Shown here: piece after piece, positions 1 through 8,819 of the stretch
How the letters are laid out: every line of letters starts with the position of its first letter
How positions within the stretch are numbered: the first letter of the stretch is position 1
From: Roseburia sp. 499
GTDB taxonomy: Bacteria; Bacillota; Clostridia; Lachnospirales; Lachnospiraceae
NCBI RefSeq assembly: GCF_001940225.2
Contig: NZ_CP135164.1
Span: 1,674,001 to 1,738,000, forward strand
Reading direction: 5' to 3'
Length of the DNA stretch: 64,000 bases
Program-made: the position numbers and the translations under genes
The notes under the pieces: model-generated
Told to the model about the DNA's origin: nothing
The model's input: only the letters and a program-made list of their open reading frames with translations
Databases searched by the model: none

Positions 1-236
1 CCGGAACATCCGATTGTTTCAACCAATGCTTCTTCGATAATACCCTCTTTTACATTTAAAGTAAGCTTACATGCACCCTGCTGTGGAGCACACCAGCCTA
101 CACCATGTGTAAGACCAGAAATATCTTCAATTTTCTTGGAATGTACCCATTTTCCTTCTTCTGGGATTGGAGCCGGCTCATGCTTTGCACCTTTGGCAAC
201 CGGACACATCTTTTCAACTTCCTGTGAATAAATCAT
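1..236 (-). CDS. NifU/IscU-like iron-sulfur cluster scaffold protein (partial)
   Basis: The gene starts at an ATG at 236 and runs off the left edge, so only the first 78 or so residues are visible. The translation begins MIYSQEVEKMCPVAKGAKHE and contains the cysteines of GVGWCAPQQGAC and TIGCSG. It resembles the short IscU/NifU-type scaffold proteins of Clostridia that hold a nascent Fe-S cluster on conserved cysteines. The C-terminal half, with any further ligands, is outside the window, so the assignment rests on the N-terminal part only. No neighbour in the window belongs to Fe-S assembly. Confidence 0.7.
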   Translation of the reverse strand, partial: MIYSQEVEKMCPVAKGAKHEPAPIPEEGKWVHSKKIEDISGLTHGVGWCAPQQGACKLTLNVKEGIIEEALVETIGCS

Positions 237-340
237 TTTAAGACTCCTTTCAATCCATACATTAAATTTTGATTGTTATGTATTTAACATACTTACTCAT
301 ATTTAATCACATTTTGACGAATTCGTCTAGTAGTTTTACA

Positions 341-378
341 AAAAAACTCTTTTTGCCCTATGACAAAAAGAGTTTTTT
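341..378 (-). terminator. Intrinsic terminator of the ABC-2 exporter operon
   Basis: An AT-rich hairpin with arms 341-355 and 364-378 (AAAAAACTCTTTTTG and its complement) and an 8-base loop starts 8 bases past the exporter stop codon. It has T runs on both strands and could also work in the other direction. Confidence 0.75.
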
Positions 379-385
379 CATTTCA

Positions 386-1972
386 TTATATCTCTAACAT
401 TTCCATTTTCATAAATGAAACGGATGCTCCCGCTGCACCTGCAAAAGTCAAAATTCCCATTACAAGAATCATCAGGAAAAATCCGGCTTCTAATCCCCAG
501 ATAAAATATCCGACTACTGCTACTAAGATTGCAATACACATGGCAATTCCCTGAAGAATCATTTTAACAATTGTTTTCCCGGTATTTCCGAAATTTTTTC
601 CAATAATTACATCTGCAAACATTCCATAGTAAAGACGATTTGCCATTAAGCAAACATATAATAATATGGTAAGTACTGTCATAACGGGTCCAATTCCAAA
701 TGCGATTGCTCCGGGAAGTGTTACAAAAATTCCATCTACAATGGCACGAATATGCTCGATTTTGGTAGAATACCATACTTTTTTTAACGCTGAATCCGGT
801 ATTAGATAAGTATACGGATTTTCTAACTCCTTAGACCACTTGGTAGCATAACCACTAAATATGAATACGACATAAGCGACAACGCCCGGAATAATGAATA
901 CTTTCAACGAACCAAACTCTTTCTCTATGTTGTTCATGTAACCATAAACTCCCATTGCTATTCCAATACCAAAACATAAAAGTGTATTCCATCCAAAAAT
1001 AAAAGTTTTATTCTTTTTATACTCCAAAAGTTGCCGGAAATAAATTGCTTTCGCGTAATTTCCCTTATACTCAACGGAAGCTTTTCGATATTTTTTCTTC
1101 TTGCCAAATCCTATGGAAGCAACACCTTTTTGGGCTTCCCTTCGTTTTGTCTGATACTCATCTGCAAATTTGGTTGCATCTTCAAAGTATTCTCCGGTAC
1201 ATTTCATTTTTACTGCTGCGATAAGCATTCCTATGGTTGATACTAAAAATAGTACCGTTCCAATTACATTAATAACACTAGGACCTATAAAAATAAGATG
1301 CATCACCGCGATGTTCCATCCTACAATCGGTATCAACTGGATAATTGGCATTGCAAGATATTCCCGTATCACTGAAAATTCTGCCTTCTGTGTAAGCAAC
1401 AGATAAGCACCGATTCCTACCATCACTGCCATAAAAATATACATGACAACGGTCAGTCTCTTAAAAAACTTCTCATGAAATCTTTCATTTCCATAACAGA
1501 AAATAATAATACTTGCTTCCAGTATACTTTCAAACACTACAAAGAACACGAAATATAGCAGCATCTGTCCGATTCCTGCATGAAACCAATAAACTCCACC
1601 AATCGATACAATAATTCCTATTATTATATTACCTATAAATGATTTCACTCCTGTAAACATCAATATTACCTTCGGACTTACCGGAGCCGGAAAGACAAAA
1701 TGTGCCTCCGATGGACGAAACAAAAGTCCATGCCGCTTACTATAACTGATTACATTACTTGGAAGAAGTAATAAAACAATACACGATAATACTGTTACCA
1801 GATTCTCCGGTGTTGCAATCTTGGCATCCTTGATGACTAAATTAAAACTTCCATATATCATGATAACATACAAAACAAAAACAAATGCCCACACATATGT
1901 CATCGGACGCTTTAACGCCTTCTTTACTCGGTTTGCGATAGTTCTCTGATAAAGATAAATCAATCCCTTCAT
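386..1972 (-). CDS. Putative ABC exporter membrane protein (ABC-2 type permease)
   Basis: A 528-residue protein with about ten to twelve hydrophobic segments spread over its length, for example near residues 28-50, 60-75, 100-125, 170-190 and repeatedly beyond residue 330. A basic cytoplasmic stretch (KFADEYQTKRREAQK...GFGKKKKYRK) lies near residues 270-300. It fits the Firmicute 'putative ABC exporter' family. Its start overlaps the stop of the ATPase gene by four bases, so the two are translationally coupled and presumably form one transporter. The substrate cannot be read from sequence; relatives are often linked to export or envelope-stress functions, which is inference here. Confidence 0.75.
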   Translation of the reverse strand: MKGLIYLYQRTIANRVKKALKRPMTYVWAFVFVLYVIMIYGSFNLVIKDAKIATPENLVTVLSCIVLLLLPSNVISYSKRHGLLFRPSEAHFVFPAPVSPKVILMFTGVKSFIGNIIIGIIVSIGGVYWFHAGIGQMLLYFVFFVVFESILEASIIIFCYGNERFHEKFFKRLTVVMYIFMAVMVGIGAYLLLTQKAEFSVIREYLAMPIIQLIPIVGWNIAVMHLIFIGPSVINVIGTVLFLVSTIGMLIAAVKMKCTGEYFEDATKFADEYQTKRREAQKGVASIGFGKKKKYRKASVEYKGNYAKAIYFRQLLEYKKNKTFIFGWNTLLCFGIGIAMGVYGYMNNIEKEFGSLKVFIIPGVVAYVVFIFSGYATKWSKELENPYTYLIPDSALKKVWYSTKIEHIRAIVDGIFVTLPGAIAFGIGPVMTVLTILLYVCLMANRLYYGMFADVIIGKNFGNTGKTIVKMILQGIAMCIAILVAVVGYFIWGLEAGFFLMILVMGILTFAGAAGASVSFMKMEMLEI

Positions 1973-2670
1973 TCTGACTCACCGCCTCCCGTAATCTTGA
2001 AGAACAGTTCCTCTATATCCTCATCCTGCGCCTGCTCTCTGGTAAAGCTTCCTACGATTTTTCCTTTTTCCATAATGAACATAACATCCCATAGGTCTTT
2101 TACCATCTCCAGCATATGAGTACTAATTAAAATGGTAACGCCCTGCTCTTTTAATTCCAACACTACTTTCTTTAATTCTTTAATCGCTGCCGGGTCTAAT
2201 CCCACCATCGGTTCATCTAACATAAGCACTTTTGGCTTTACTGCCAAAGCACAACAGATACTTACTTTCTGCATCATTCCCTTAGAAAGTTCATTTCCTA
2301 GTTTTTCCTGTTTGTCATCTAATTCAAATCTTTTTAATAATGCCTCAATTTCTTCATCCGTAATACCGGAATTGTAGGCACGACGTATATACTCAATATG
2401 CTCTCGCACTGTCAATGCATCAAACATCGCCGGCATCTCCGGTACATACCCAAAAATTCTTTTAGCTTCAAGGCTTCTGGAAGGTATTTTTTGAATTCCA
2501 ACTCCACCCTGATAGCGTAACAATCCTGCAATACTTTTTATTATGGTAGATTTTCCTGCCCCGTTAGGTCCTAGTAAAATTCCAACCTTTCCATCCGGAA
2601 TAGAAAAACTCACTTGATCTACTGCCAAATTCTTTCCGTATTTCTTTGTCAACTCTTGAACTTCTAACAT
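1969..2670 (-). CDS. ABC transporter ATP-binding protein of the ABC-2 exporter
   Basis: A 233-residue ATPase subunit. Walker A is GPNGAGKST at residues 34-42. The signature is LSKGM, a variant of LSGGQ, near residue 130. Walker B is VLMLDEP near residue 152, followed by the D-loop GLDP and the switch histidine in ISTHML. Length and motifs fit the exporter-type ABC ATPases that pair with ABC-2 permeases. It is the first gene of a two-gene operon whose promoter carries a palindrome and a direct repeat, so expression is probably controlled by a regulator encoded elsewhere. Confidence 0.88.
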   Translation of the reverse strand: MLEVQELTKKYGKNLAVDQVSFSIPDGKVGILLGPNGAGKSTIIKSIAGLLRYQGGVGIQKIPSRSLEAKRIFGYVPEMPAMFDALTVREHIEYIRRAYNSGITDEEIEALLKRFELDDKQEKLGNELSKGMMQKVSICCALAVKPKVLMLDEPMVGLDPAAIKELKKVVLELKEQGVTILISTHMLEMVKDLWDVMFIMEKGKIVGSFTREQAQDEDIEELFFKITGGGESE

Positions 2671-2702
2671 AGCTCTTCTCCTCTTCTTTTAATATGTAAA
2701 AA

Positions 2703-2750
2703 CAACGCATGTTTCTGTATTAACTACTTAATACAATAATACATGCGTTG
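2703..2750. promoter_or_regulatory. Nested palindrome over the exporter promoter (operator candidate)
   Basis: An inner palindrome has arms TGTATTAA (2716-2723) and TTAATACA (2728-2735) around CTAC. An outer pair CAACGCATGT (2703-2712) and ACATGCGTTG (2741-2750) is almost concentric with it. The inner palindrome overlaps the -10 and the predicted start site. This shape suits GntR/YtrA-type operators, which often control ABC-2 exporters, but no such regulator is in the window. The outer arms followed by a T run on the minus strand could also act as a terminator for the upstream gene. Confidence 0.55.
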
Positions 2751-2761
2751 CTTTGTGTCAA
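2733..2761 (-). promoter_or_regulatory. Promoter of the ABC-2 exporter operon
   Basis: On the minus strand TTGACA (2756-2761) and TATTGT (2733-2738) are separated by 17 bases. The predicted start near 2726 falls in the centre of the palindrome. Confidence 0.6.
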
Positions 2762-2767
2762 TATAAT

Positions 2768-2787
2768 TAACCTTAAGATAACCTTAA
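2768..2787 (-). repeat. Direct repeat TTAAGGTTA x2, 11-base period, upstream of the -35
   Basis: Two perfect copies of the nine-base motif TTAAGGTTA (minus strand; 2779-2787 and 2768-2776) are spaced 11 bases start to start and end about 7 bases from the -35. One helical turn spacing next to the -35 is the usual layout of an OmpR/PhoB-type response-regulator site. The regulator is not identified. Confidence 0.5.
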
Positions 2788-2800
2788 AATTTTCTATCAG

Positions 2801-3472
2801 CTACTGTTTCTCTACTACTTCATTTTTATTCTTATAAATGGATTTTTCGGGCACTACCCCACGCACCATAGACAATGGATACACATTGCTATGATTTCCA
2901 ATGACAGTTCCCGGATTCAACACACTGTTACATCCCACTTCTACTTCATCCCCCAACATGGCACCAAACTTTTTCAGACCTGTTTCGTATTCTTTCCCAA
3001 TTGTTTTATCCTTTACTACAACTAATGTTTTGTCTGACTTTACATTAGAAGTAATGGAACCGGCCCCCATATGTGCTTTGTATCCCAAAATAGAGTCTCC
3101 TACATAATTATAATGAGGCACTTGTACCTTATTAAAAAGAACTACGTTTTTAAGTTCTGTGGAATTTCCTACTACTGCACCTTTTCCCACAATCGCATTA
3201 CCTCTGATGAACGCACAATGACGAACTTCAGCTTCTTCATCAATAATAGCAGGACCATTAATAAATGCTGTCGGTGCTACTTTAGCACTTTTGGCAACCC
3301 AGATATTTTCTCCACGCTTTTCAAACTTTTCAGTATCCAGTTTTTGACCCAATTCACAAATAAATGCACTGATTTTGGGCAATGCTTCCCACGGGTAGGT
3401 AAGTCCTTCAAATAAATCTGCTGCTATGGTTTCTTTTAATGTATATAAACTGCTGATTTTTGCTGTTTCCAT
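2801..3472 (-). CDS. Left-handed beta-helix (hexapeptide repeat) GlmU-like protein
   Basis: A 223-residue protein. An N-terminal region of about 65 residues precedes a hexapeptide-repeat solenoid beginning near WVAKSAKVAPTAFINGPAII and continuing through VRHCAFIRGNAIVGKGAVVG to NSVLNPGTVIG. It resembles the C-terminal acyltransferase-like half of GlmU and lacks the uridylyltransferase Rossmann half. Relatives are commonly labelled UDP-N-acetylglucosamine pyrophosphorylase, which overstates what is present. It may be a nucleotide-sugar or acyl transferase; no substrate can be assigned. It lies 36 bases downstream of topB in the same direction. Confidence 0.7.
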   Translation of the reverse strand: METAKISSLYTLKETIAADLFEGLTYPWEALPKISAFICELGQKLDTEKFEKRGENIWVAKSAKVAPTAFINGPAIIDEEAEVRHCAFIRGNAIVGKGAVVGNSTELKNVVLFNKVQVPHYNYVGDSILGYKAHMGAGSITSNVKSDKTLVVVKDKTIGKEYETGLKKFGAMLGDEVEVGCNSVLNPGTVIGNHSNVYPLSMVRGVVPEKSIYKNKNEVVEKQ

Positions 3473-3508
3473 TTTTATTTCCTTCTTTCCAAAATATTTC
3501 TTCTTATA

Positions 3509-5599
3509 TTAAGATATCGGCTCTGTTTCTTTTACTTCTGCTTCTTTTTTCTTGCCTTTTGCTTTCCCAGTCTGCTTGGCAGGTGTTTTATAATAAGTTG
3601 CTGCCTTTTGAAAATATCCTCTTAACGCATACTGATTGTTCAATCCTAACACACCGCTGGTTCGTGACCGTATGAAGTTCTCCAGTTTCACCATATATTC
3701 TTCCGGCGTGATACTTCCTTCTGCCACATAGTTCAGGCCTTTTTCCCAACTTGCAGTTAATTCCGGATTCAAAAGTGAACGAATCGACGCATTTACCACA
3801 TCATATATCATTTCCCCAAGCAATGTCGGTGTAATAATCTGGGTCTTTTTATTCAACGCCAGATATTTATTATTTACCAGTTTTTTCAAAATCTCTGCAC
3901 GGGTAGCACTAGTGCCGATACCACTTCCTTTAATCTGTGCACGCAGCTCCTCATCTTCAATGAGCTGTCCTGCATTTTCCATGGCCAGAATCATAGAACC
4001 AGAATTGTAACGTTTCGGAGGCGCGGTCTCTCCCTCTTTGATATTCAATTCTTTTACGTTCAGTTCCATGCCTTTCTTTAATCCGGAAAGAATCTCCATA
4101 AAACTTACATCACAGGATTCTTCACTCTCTTCGCCATTATTCTTACTATTATCGCTTTCCTTCTTTTTCTGGAACGAATATTCCATTACTTTCAAATATC
4201 CCGGTTCTGCCAACACCTTAAAGTTTGAGAAAAACTTTTCTGTTCCCACTCCTGTCACCAAACTTATCTTCTGATAAATCGCCGGTGGACAGAAAATGCC
4301 AAGAAATCTTCGCACAATAGTCTCATAGACATTAAGTGAGGTCTGATTCAGTGTCCTAATCGCTCCGAATCCCTGTCCGGTAGGAATAATCGCATAGTGG
4401 TCTGTAATCTGCTTATCATTGACATATCTTGTTTTGGCAATATTTTTATAGGTGCCTTTTTCCAGAATAGCCTCCGCATATGCCTTTACAGATGGAATAT
4501 TTTTCAGTCCACCGATATTTTTATGTATTTCCTTTGCCACTGCACTGGAAAGCACACGAGCATCGGTTCTCGGATAAGTCACCAGTTTTTTCTCATAAAG
4601 TTCCTGTACTACCTGCAAAGTCTGGTCCGGACTAATTTTAAAAAGTCTGGAACAATCGTTCTGAAGCTCTGCCAGGTTATACAACAACGGTGGATTTTTC
4701 GTCTCCTTCTTTTTTTCCATAGAAACTACTACTGCCTTGAGTTCTCCTTCCGGTATACTACCTTTCAAATCCTCAATAAGCTGCTTAGCGTCTTCTTCCT
4801 TTAAAAAACCGTTTTCCTTATATAATTTTGGAGACTGAAAGTAAGCAGAACCTTCCACAGCACGCCATTCCCCATCCACCTGATTACCTTGAATATCTAA
4901 GGTACTTAACACACGATAAAAAGGTGTTTTTACAAAATCGCGAATCTCCCGTTCCCTTCTTACTACCATACCAAGGACACAGGTCATAACACGTCCTACA
5001 CTAACTACGGTATACTTTGTATTCAGGAAATTAGAAATGGTATTTCCATACTTTAGGGTGAGAAGTCTTGAAAAATTAATACCCATCAGATAGTCTTCTT
5101 TTGCACGCAAATAAGCGGATTCACATAGATTATCGTACTCTGATAAATCCTTTGCTTCTCGTATTCCACGTAAGATTTCTTCCTCTGTCTGAGAGTCAAT
5201 CCAGACTCTTCTTCTCTCTTTTCCTTCTACCTTTGCTTGACGCTCCACTAACCGGTAAATATATTCTCCTTCTCGCCCGGAGTCGGTACAAACATAAATG
5301 GTTGTTACGTCCGGACGATTTAAAAGTCCTGCTACAATATCATACTGCTTTTTCACTCCCGGAATGACTTCATACTTAAATTCTTCCGGAATAAATGGCA
5401 GGGTAGCAAGACTCCACTTTTTGTATTTTTCATCATAGACCTCCGGATAGCTCATGGTAACCAGATGTCCTACACACCAGGTTACAATTGCCTCCGAAGA
5501 TTCCATATATCCATCATGATTTTTTAAATCCAGTTTTAATGCCTTAGCAAACTCTCTGGCAACACTGGGCTTTTCTGCTATATATAAAGCTTTCGCCAT
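3509..5599 (-). CDS. topB: DNA topoisomerase III (type IA)
   Basis: A 696-residue type IA topoisomerase that relaxes and decatenates DNA through a transient 5'-phosphotyrosine break. The N-terminal Toprim domain has IAEKPSVA at residues 7-14 and the acidic motif DSGREGE near residue 106. The catalytic tyrosine is Tyr342 in YPRTD. The 'SGIGTSATRAEI' block of the family lies near residue 570. There is no C-terminal zinc-finger array; the protein ends in a short Lys-rich tail. The length fits plasmid/clostridial TopB proteins. It is followed by the beta-helix gene and preceded 21 bases upstream by the ATPase gene. Confidence 0.92.
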   Translation of the reverse strand: MAKALYIAEKPSVAREFAKALKLDLKNHDGYMESSEAIVTWCVGHLVTMSYPEVYDEKYKKWSLATLPFIPEEFKYEVIPGVKKQYDIVAGLLNRPDVTTIYVCTDSGREGEYIYRLVERQAKVEGKERRRVWIDSQTEEEILRGIREAKDLSEYDNLCESAYLRAKEDYLMGINFSRLLTLKYGNTISNFLNTKYTVVSVGRVMTCVLGMVVRREREIRDFVKTPFYRVLSTLDIQGNQVDGEWRAVEGSAYFQSPKLYKENGFLKEEDAKQLIEDLKGSIPEGELKAVVVSMEKKKETKNPPLLYNLAELQNDCSRLFKISPDQTLQVVQELYEKKLVTYPRTDARVLSSAVAKEIHKNIGGLKNIPSVKAYAEAILEKGTYKNIAKTRYVNDKQITDHYAIIPTGQGFGAIRTLNQTSLNVYETIVRRFLGIFCPPAIYQKISLVTGVGTEKFFSNFKVLAEPGYLKVMEYSFQKKKESDNSKNNGEESEESCDVSFMEILSGLKKGMELNVKELNIKEGETAPPKRYNSGSMILAMENAGQLIEDEELRAQIKGSGIGTSATRAEILKKLVNNKYLALNKKTQIITPTLLGEMIYDVVNASIRSLLNPELTASWEKGLNYVAEGSITPEEYMVKLENFIRSRTSGVLGLNNQYALRGYFQKAATYYKTPAKQTGKAKGKKKEAEVKETEPIS

Positions 5600-5620
5600 A
5601 AATCCATATCCTGCTTTCTT

Positions 5621-6982
5621 TTATAACTGATTCATATCCACTAACAGGATACGTTTATCGGCAGAAACCATTTTTCTCAACTTTTCATCAAAAGACTTTG
5701 CAGAAAAGAGATAATAATAGTTTGCCGCGAGTTTCGCTTGTTCCATACTCTGAAACAGTTTCTGACACATTTCAAAAGTCATCTCGGGTTCTGACCAATT
5801 GCACAAACAAATAAGATTTTCACGCACCTCATTCTGCACGATAATGTCAATATGTCCCTGTTTTCCAATCCAAGTTCCCATCTTATGCATCTGCAACGGA
5901 AGCTTATGTACCTGATTCATCAATTCCAAATATTCTGCACACACTTTCACAAAATAACGGTTCAAATACTCTTCTAAACCATTTGCAATATATGTGTCAT
6001 AAAATTTCTCCGGTTCCATTCGATATAAGTCAGACAGATGAGGATATACAAACTTAAACCAGAAATTAATAAAAGTATCTTTTATCTGATACAATCCTTT
6101 CTGGGCATTCTCCCATCCTCCCGTTTCAAAGGATGTCACCTTTTCCACCATATCAAATGCCATCAGATTCTTCAAATATACGCTAATTTTTGCTCTGGAA
6201 AATCCTGTCTCCTGATACAAGTCATTGAGCTTACGCTTTCCGGATGCTAACGCTTCCAAAATGGTATTATAAACAGAAAATTCCCGTAATTCCTTACTGA
6301 TAATTCGCTCTGCTTCTCCAAACAAAAAACCATCCGGAGACAAAATATGTTTACAAATATTGTAACGAATATCGCGAGACTCATCCCACTTTTCCATATA
6401 TTCCTGCACACCGCCAATCACGCCATAAACTTCCACGCTCTGACTTACGGTATAATCTGGAAAAGACTGCACCATCTCCACGAACTTTAACTCAGAAAGT
6501 TGCTCTGTTGCGTCAATTTTCTTTTTATACTTTTCCAATGTTTTGAACATATTCTGCTGCGCCCAGGCAACTGCTGAAGTATACAAAAGAATCATAACCG
6601 GACCAGGATACAACTTATGCTGTTTTAATTTTAAAATACTTTCCATAAATTGTTGGTCTTTTTTTACAATATGCTCAAACTCATCGATAATCAACACCAA
6701 CTTACTGGCATCCCCGCTTTTCACACGGCTAAAACAGCTATCATAAGATTCTTCGGAAAGAGAAACATCATACTGCTTCTCTACCTCACGAATCATCCTT
6801 TGTTGCTGTGCCTTTGCCGAAACCTCCGGCGCATAGTAATAAAAGGATTTTTTCTCTTTACAAAAATCCTGTAACAATTCACGGATTCCATTTTCCCGTC
6901 TTCCATACAATATTACCAGTTGGTTTCCATCCTGCTGATACAATTCTTCTAATCTTTTTATCTGTGCTTTTCTCTCTGTCAT
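5621..6982 (-). CDS. AAA/DUF234-type ATPase with degenerate P-loop and nuclease-like domain
   Basis: A 453-residue protein with the layout of the 'archaeal ATPase plus DUF234' family: N-terminal P-loop domain, winged helix near residues 225-270, and a C-terminal PDDEXK-like domain. The P-loop reads YGRRENGIREL (residues 26-36), where the family has YGRRxxGK[TS]xL. Ile33 replaces the ATP-binding lysine and Arg34 the Thr/Ser. Walker B (LVLIIDEFEH) is retained. In the C-terminal domain the ID aspartate is kept (GHIDIIVQ), but the usual GECKW segment is CLCNW, so E-x-K is gone. The protein probably does not hydrolyse ATP in the usual way. It lies between mgsA and topB. Confidence 0.7.
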   Translation of the reverse strand: MTERKAQIKRLEELYQQDGNQLVILYGRRENGIRELLQDFCKEKKSFYYYAPEVSAKAQQQRMIREVEKQYDVSLSEESYDSCFSRVKSGDASKLVLIIDEFEHIVKKDQQFMESILKLKQHKLYPGPVMILLYTSAVAWAQQNMFKTLEKYKKKIDATEQLSELKFVEMVQSFPDYTVSQSVEVYGVIGGVQEYMEKWDESRDIRYNICKHILSPDGFLFGEAERIISKELREFSVYNTILEALASGKRKLNDLYQETGFSRAKISVYLKNLMAFDMVEKVTSFETGGWENAQKGLYQIKDTFINFWFKFVYPHLSDLYRMEPEKFYDTYIANGLEEYLNRYFVKVCAEYLELMNQVHKLPLQMHKMGTWIGKQGHIDIIVQNEVRENLICLCNWSEPEMTFEMCQKLFQSMEQAKLAANYYYLFSAKSFDEKLRKMVSADKRILLVDMNQL

Positions 6983-7000
6983 GGCTATCTCCTTTTGAAA

Positions 7001-7474
7001 TTATAAGGTATTTGCCCTGTCCTTAATGTTCTTCTTAAAATTAATGATTTTATGATCATAAGACTCATTCATGAAGGATGAAGTAATCATAAAATCTGCT
7101 GTTGCTCGATTATTGGCAATTGGAATATCATATACTTGAGCAATTCGAAGAAGTGCCTTCACATCCGGGTCATGCGGCTGTGCTGCCAACGGGTCCGAAA
7201 AGAATACAACAAAGTCAATCTTTCCTTCTACGATTTTTCCACCAATCTGCTGGTCTCCACCTAAAGGGCCACTGTTATATCCTTTTACCGGAAGTCCGGT
7301 CTGGTCTGTAATCATTCTGGCTGTAGTTCCTGTTCCGCACAAAAAATGCTTTTTTAATTCTTCCTTATGTTCCTCACACCAAGAAATCAATTCATGCTTC
7401 TTGCTGTCGTGTGCAATTAATGCAATATTCTTTTGTTTTCCAATCGTTAATGTAATAAAATCTGGTTCATTCAT
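7001..7474 (-). CDS. mgsA: Methylglyoxal synthase
   Basis: A 157-residue enzyme that converts dihydroxyacetone phosphate to methylglyoxal and phosphate, a bypass of lower glycolysis. Family landmarks are IALIAHDSKK near residue 17, the phosphate-binding GTGTTA near residue 47, the GPLGGDQQIG loop near residue 69, the catalytic-region DPLAAQPHDPD near residue 94, and the C-terminal IANNRATADFM. The length is normal. The start is supported by GAAAGGAATTTACACTT upstream. It lies directly after the asd terminator, so it is probably transcribed separately. Confidence 0.95.
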   Translation of the reverse strand: MNEPDFITLTIGKQKNIALIAHDSKKHELISWCEEHKEELKKHFLCGTGTTARMITDQTGLPVKGYNSGPLGGDQQIGGKIVEGKIDFVVFFSDPLAAQPHDPDVKALLRIAQVYDIPIANNRATADFMITSSFMNESYDHKIINFKKNIKDRANTL

Positions 7475-7526
7475 AAGTGTAAATTCCTTTCTCGCTTTAA
7501 CTACTCTGCATAACTATATTATAAGC

Positions 7527-7558
7527 AAAAAGAGGCTGCCTGCGCAACCTCTTTTTTA
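7527..7558 (-). terminator. Intrinsic terminator of asd
   Basis: Hairpin arms 7531-7540 (AAGAGGCTGC) and 7545-7554 (GCAACCTCTT), with one G-U pair and a 4-base loop, are followed on the minus strand by TTTTT. It lies 11 bases past the asd stop codon. Confidence 0.85.
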
Positions 7559-7568
7559 TATCATGATT

Positions 7569-8654
7569 TTATTTTGCTGTAATATATCCCTGTGCCTTTA
7601 AAAGTTCTGCACAAAGTACTGCTCCGCCGGCTGCTCCTCTTACGGTATTATGGGAGAGACCAACAAACTTCCAGTCATATACAGTATCTTCTCTCAAACG
7701 ACCAACGTTGATTCCCATACCATTTTCATAGTTTACATCCTCTGTTACCTGTGGACGATTATCTTCTTCTAAATAGCGGATAAACTGCTTTGGAGCACTT
7801 GGAAGATCTAATTCCTGTGGCGCACCTTTGAAGTTTACTAACTTCTCAATCAACTGCTCTTTGGTTGGTTTTTTCTTGAACTTCACAAATACAGCTGCAG
7901 TATGTCCATTTAATACCGGAACACGGATACACTGACATGTGATAACCGGGCTTGTTGCCGGTACAATAACACCGTCTTTAATTTCACCCCAGATACGAAG
8001 TGGCTCTTTTTCAGATTTCTCTTCCTCTCCACCGATGTATGGAATGATGTTTCCAACCATTTCCGGCCAATCCTTAAAGGTCTTTCCAGCTCCTGAAATT
8101 GCCTGATATGTAGTAGCTACTACTTCATATGGCTCAAATTCCTTCCATGCTGTTAAAACCGGTGCATAGGACTGAATGGAGCAGTTTGGTTTTACTGCAA
8201 CGAATCCTCTTGTAGTTCCCAGACGTTTCTTCTGGAAATCAATTACTTTCATATGTTCCGGATTGATTTCCGGTACTACCATTGGTACATCCGGTGTCCA
8301 TCTATGAGCACTGTTATTAGAAACAACAGGTGTCTCTGTCTTAGCATATGCTTCTTCAATTGCCTTGATTTCATCCTTAGACATATCTACTGCGCTAAAT
8401 ACAAAATCAACTTCAGCAGCAACTTTTTCTACTTCGTTTACGTTCATAACAACGATTTTCTTTACTGCTTCCGGCATTGGAGTATCCATCTTCCAACGAT
8501 CTCCTACTGCTTCTTCATATGTCTTTCCTGCGGAACGTGGGCTTGCTGCAATAGTTGTTACCTCAAACCATGGATGATTCTCTAACAAAGAGATAAATCT
8601 CTGTCCTACCATACCTGTTCCACCAAGAATACCTACTTTTAACTTTTGACTCAT
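7569..8654 (-). CDS. asd: Aspartate-semialdehyde dehydrogenase (archaeal/fungal-type)
   Basis: A 361-residue enzyme that reduces aspartyl phosphate to aspartate semialdehyde, the branch point to lysine, threonine and methionine. The NADP-binding GGTGMVGQRF starts at residue 11. The catalytic cysteine is Cys158 in KPNCSIQ. The open frame extends 15 codons upstream, but the start at 8654 (MSQKLKVGILG) is preferred because it has CGAGGAG about 7-9 bases upstream and matches the family N-terminus. Later landmarks are ISGAGK and HTAAVFVKF. The sequence is closer to the archaeal/yeast Asd subclass than to the E. coli one, which is common in Clostridia. Confidence 0.93.
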   Translation of the reverse strand: MSQKLKVGILGGTGMVGQRFISLLENHPWFEVTTIAASPRSAGKTYEEAVGDRWKMDTPMPEAVKKIVVMNVNEVEKVAAEVDFVFSAVDMSKDEIKAIEEAYAKTETPVVSNNSAHRWTPDVPMVVPEINPEHMKVIDFQKKRLGTTRGFVAVKPNCSIQSYAPVLTAWKEFEPYEVVATTYQAISGAGKTFKDWPEMVGNIIPYIGGEEEKSEKEPLRIWGEIKDGVIVPATSPVITCQCIRVPVLNGHTAAVFVKFKKKPTKEQLIEKLVNFKGAPQELDLPSAPKQFIRYLEEDNRPQVTEDVNYENGMGINVGRLREDTVYDWKFVGLSHNTVRGAAGGAVLCAELLKAQGYITAK

Positions 8655-8716
8655 TTTTCTAATCTCCTCGTTTTTATTCTGTCCGTTTCTCACGCACAAC
8701 TGTCTTTGTAGTAAAT

Positions 8717-8745
8717 ATATTATTACACTTTACGAGAAAATGCAA
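8717..8745 (-). promoter_or_regulatory. Promoter of asd
   Basis: Minus-strand TTGCAT (8740-8745) and TAATAT (8717-8722) have a 17-base spacer. The predicted start is about 55 bases before the asd ATG. No lysine riboswitch or T-box is visible in the short leader. Confidence 0.6.
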
Positions 8746-8819
8746 CCCCAAATATTATACAAAATTACCATTTTATCTAATTCGTTTATAGGTAATCTGT
8801 ATAAATATACATTTTTTTC

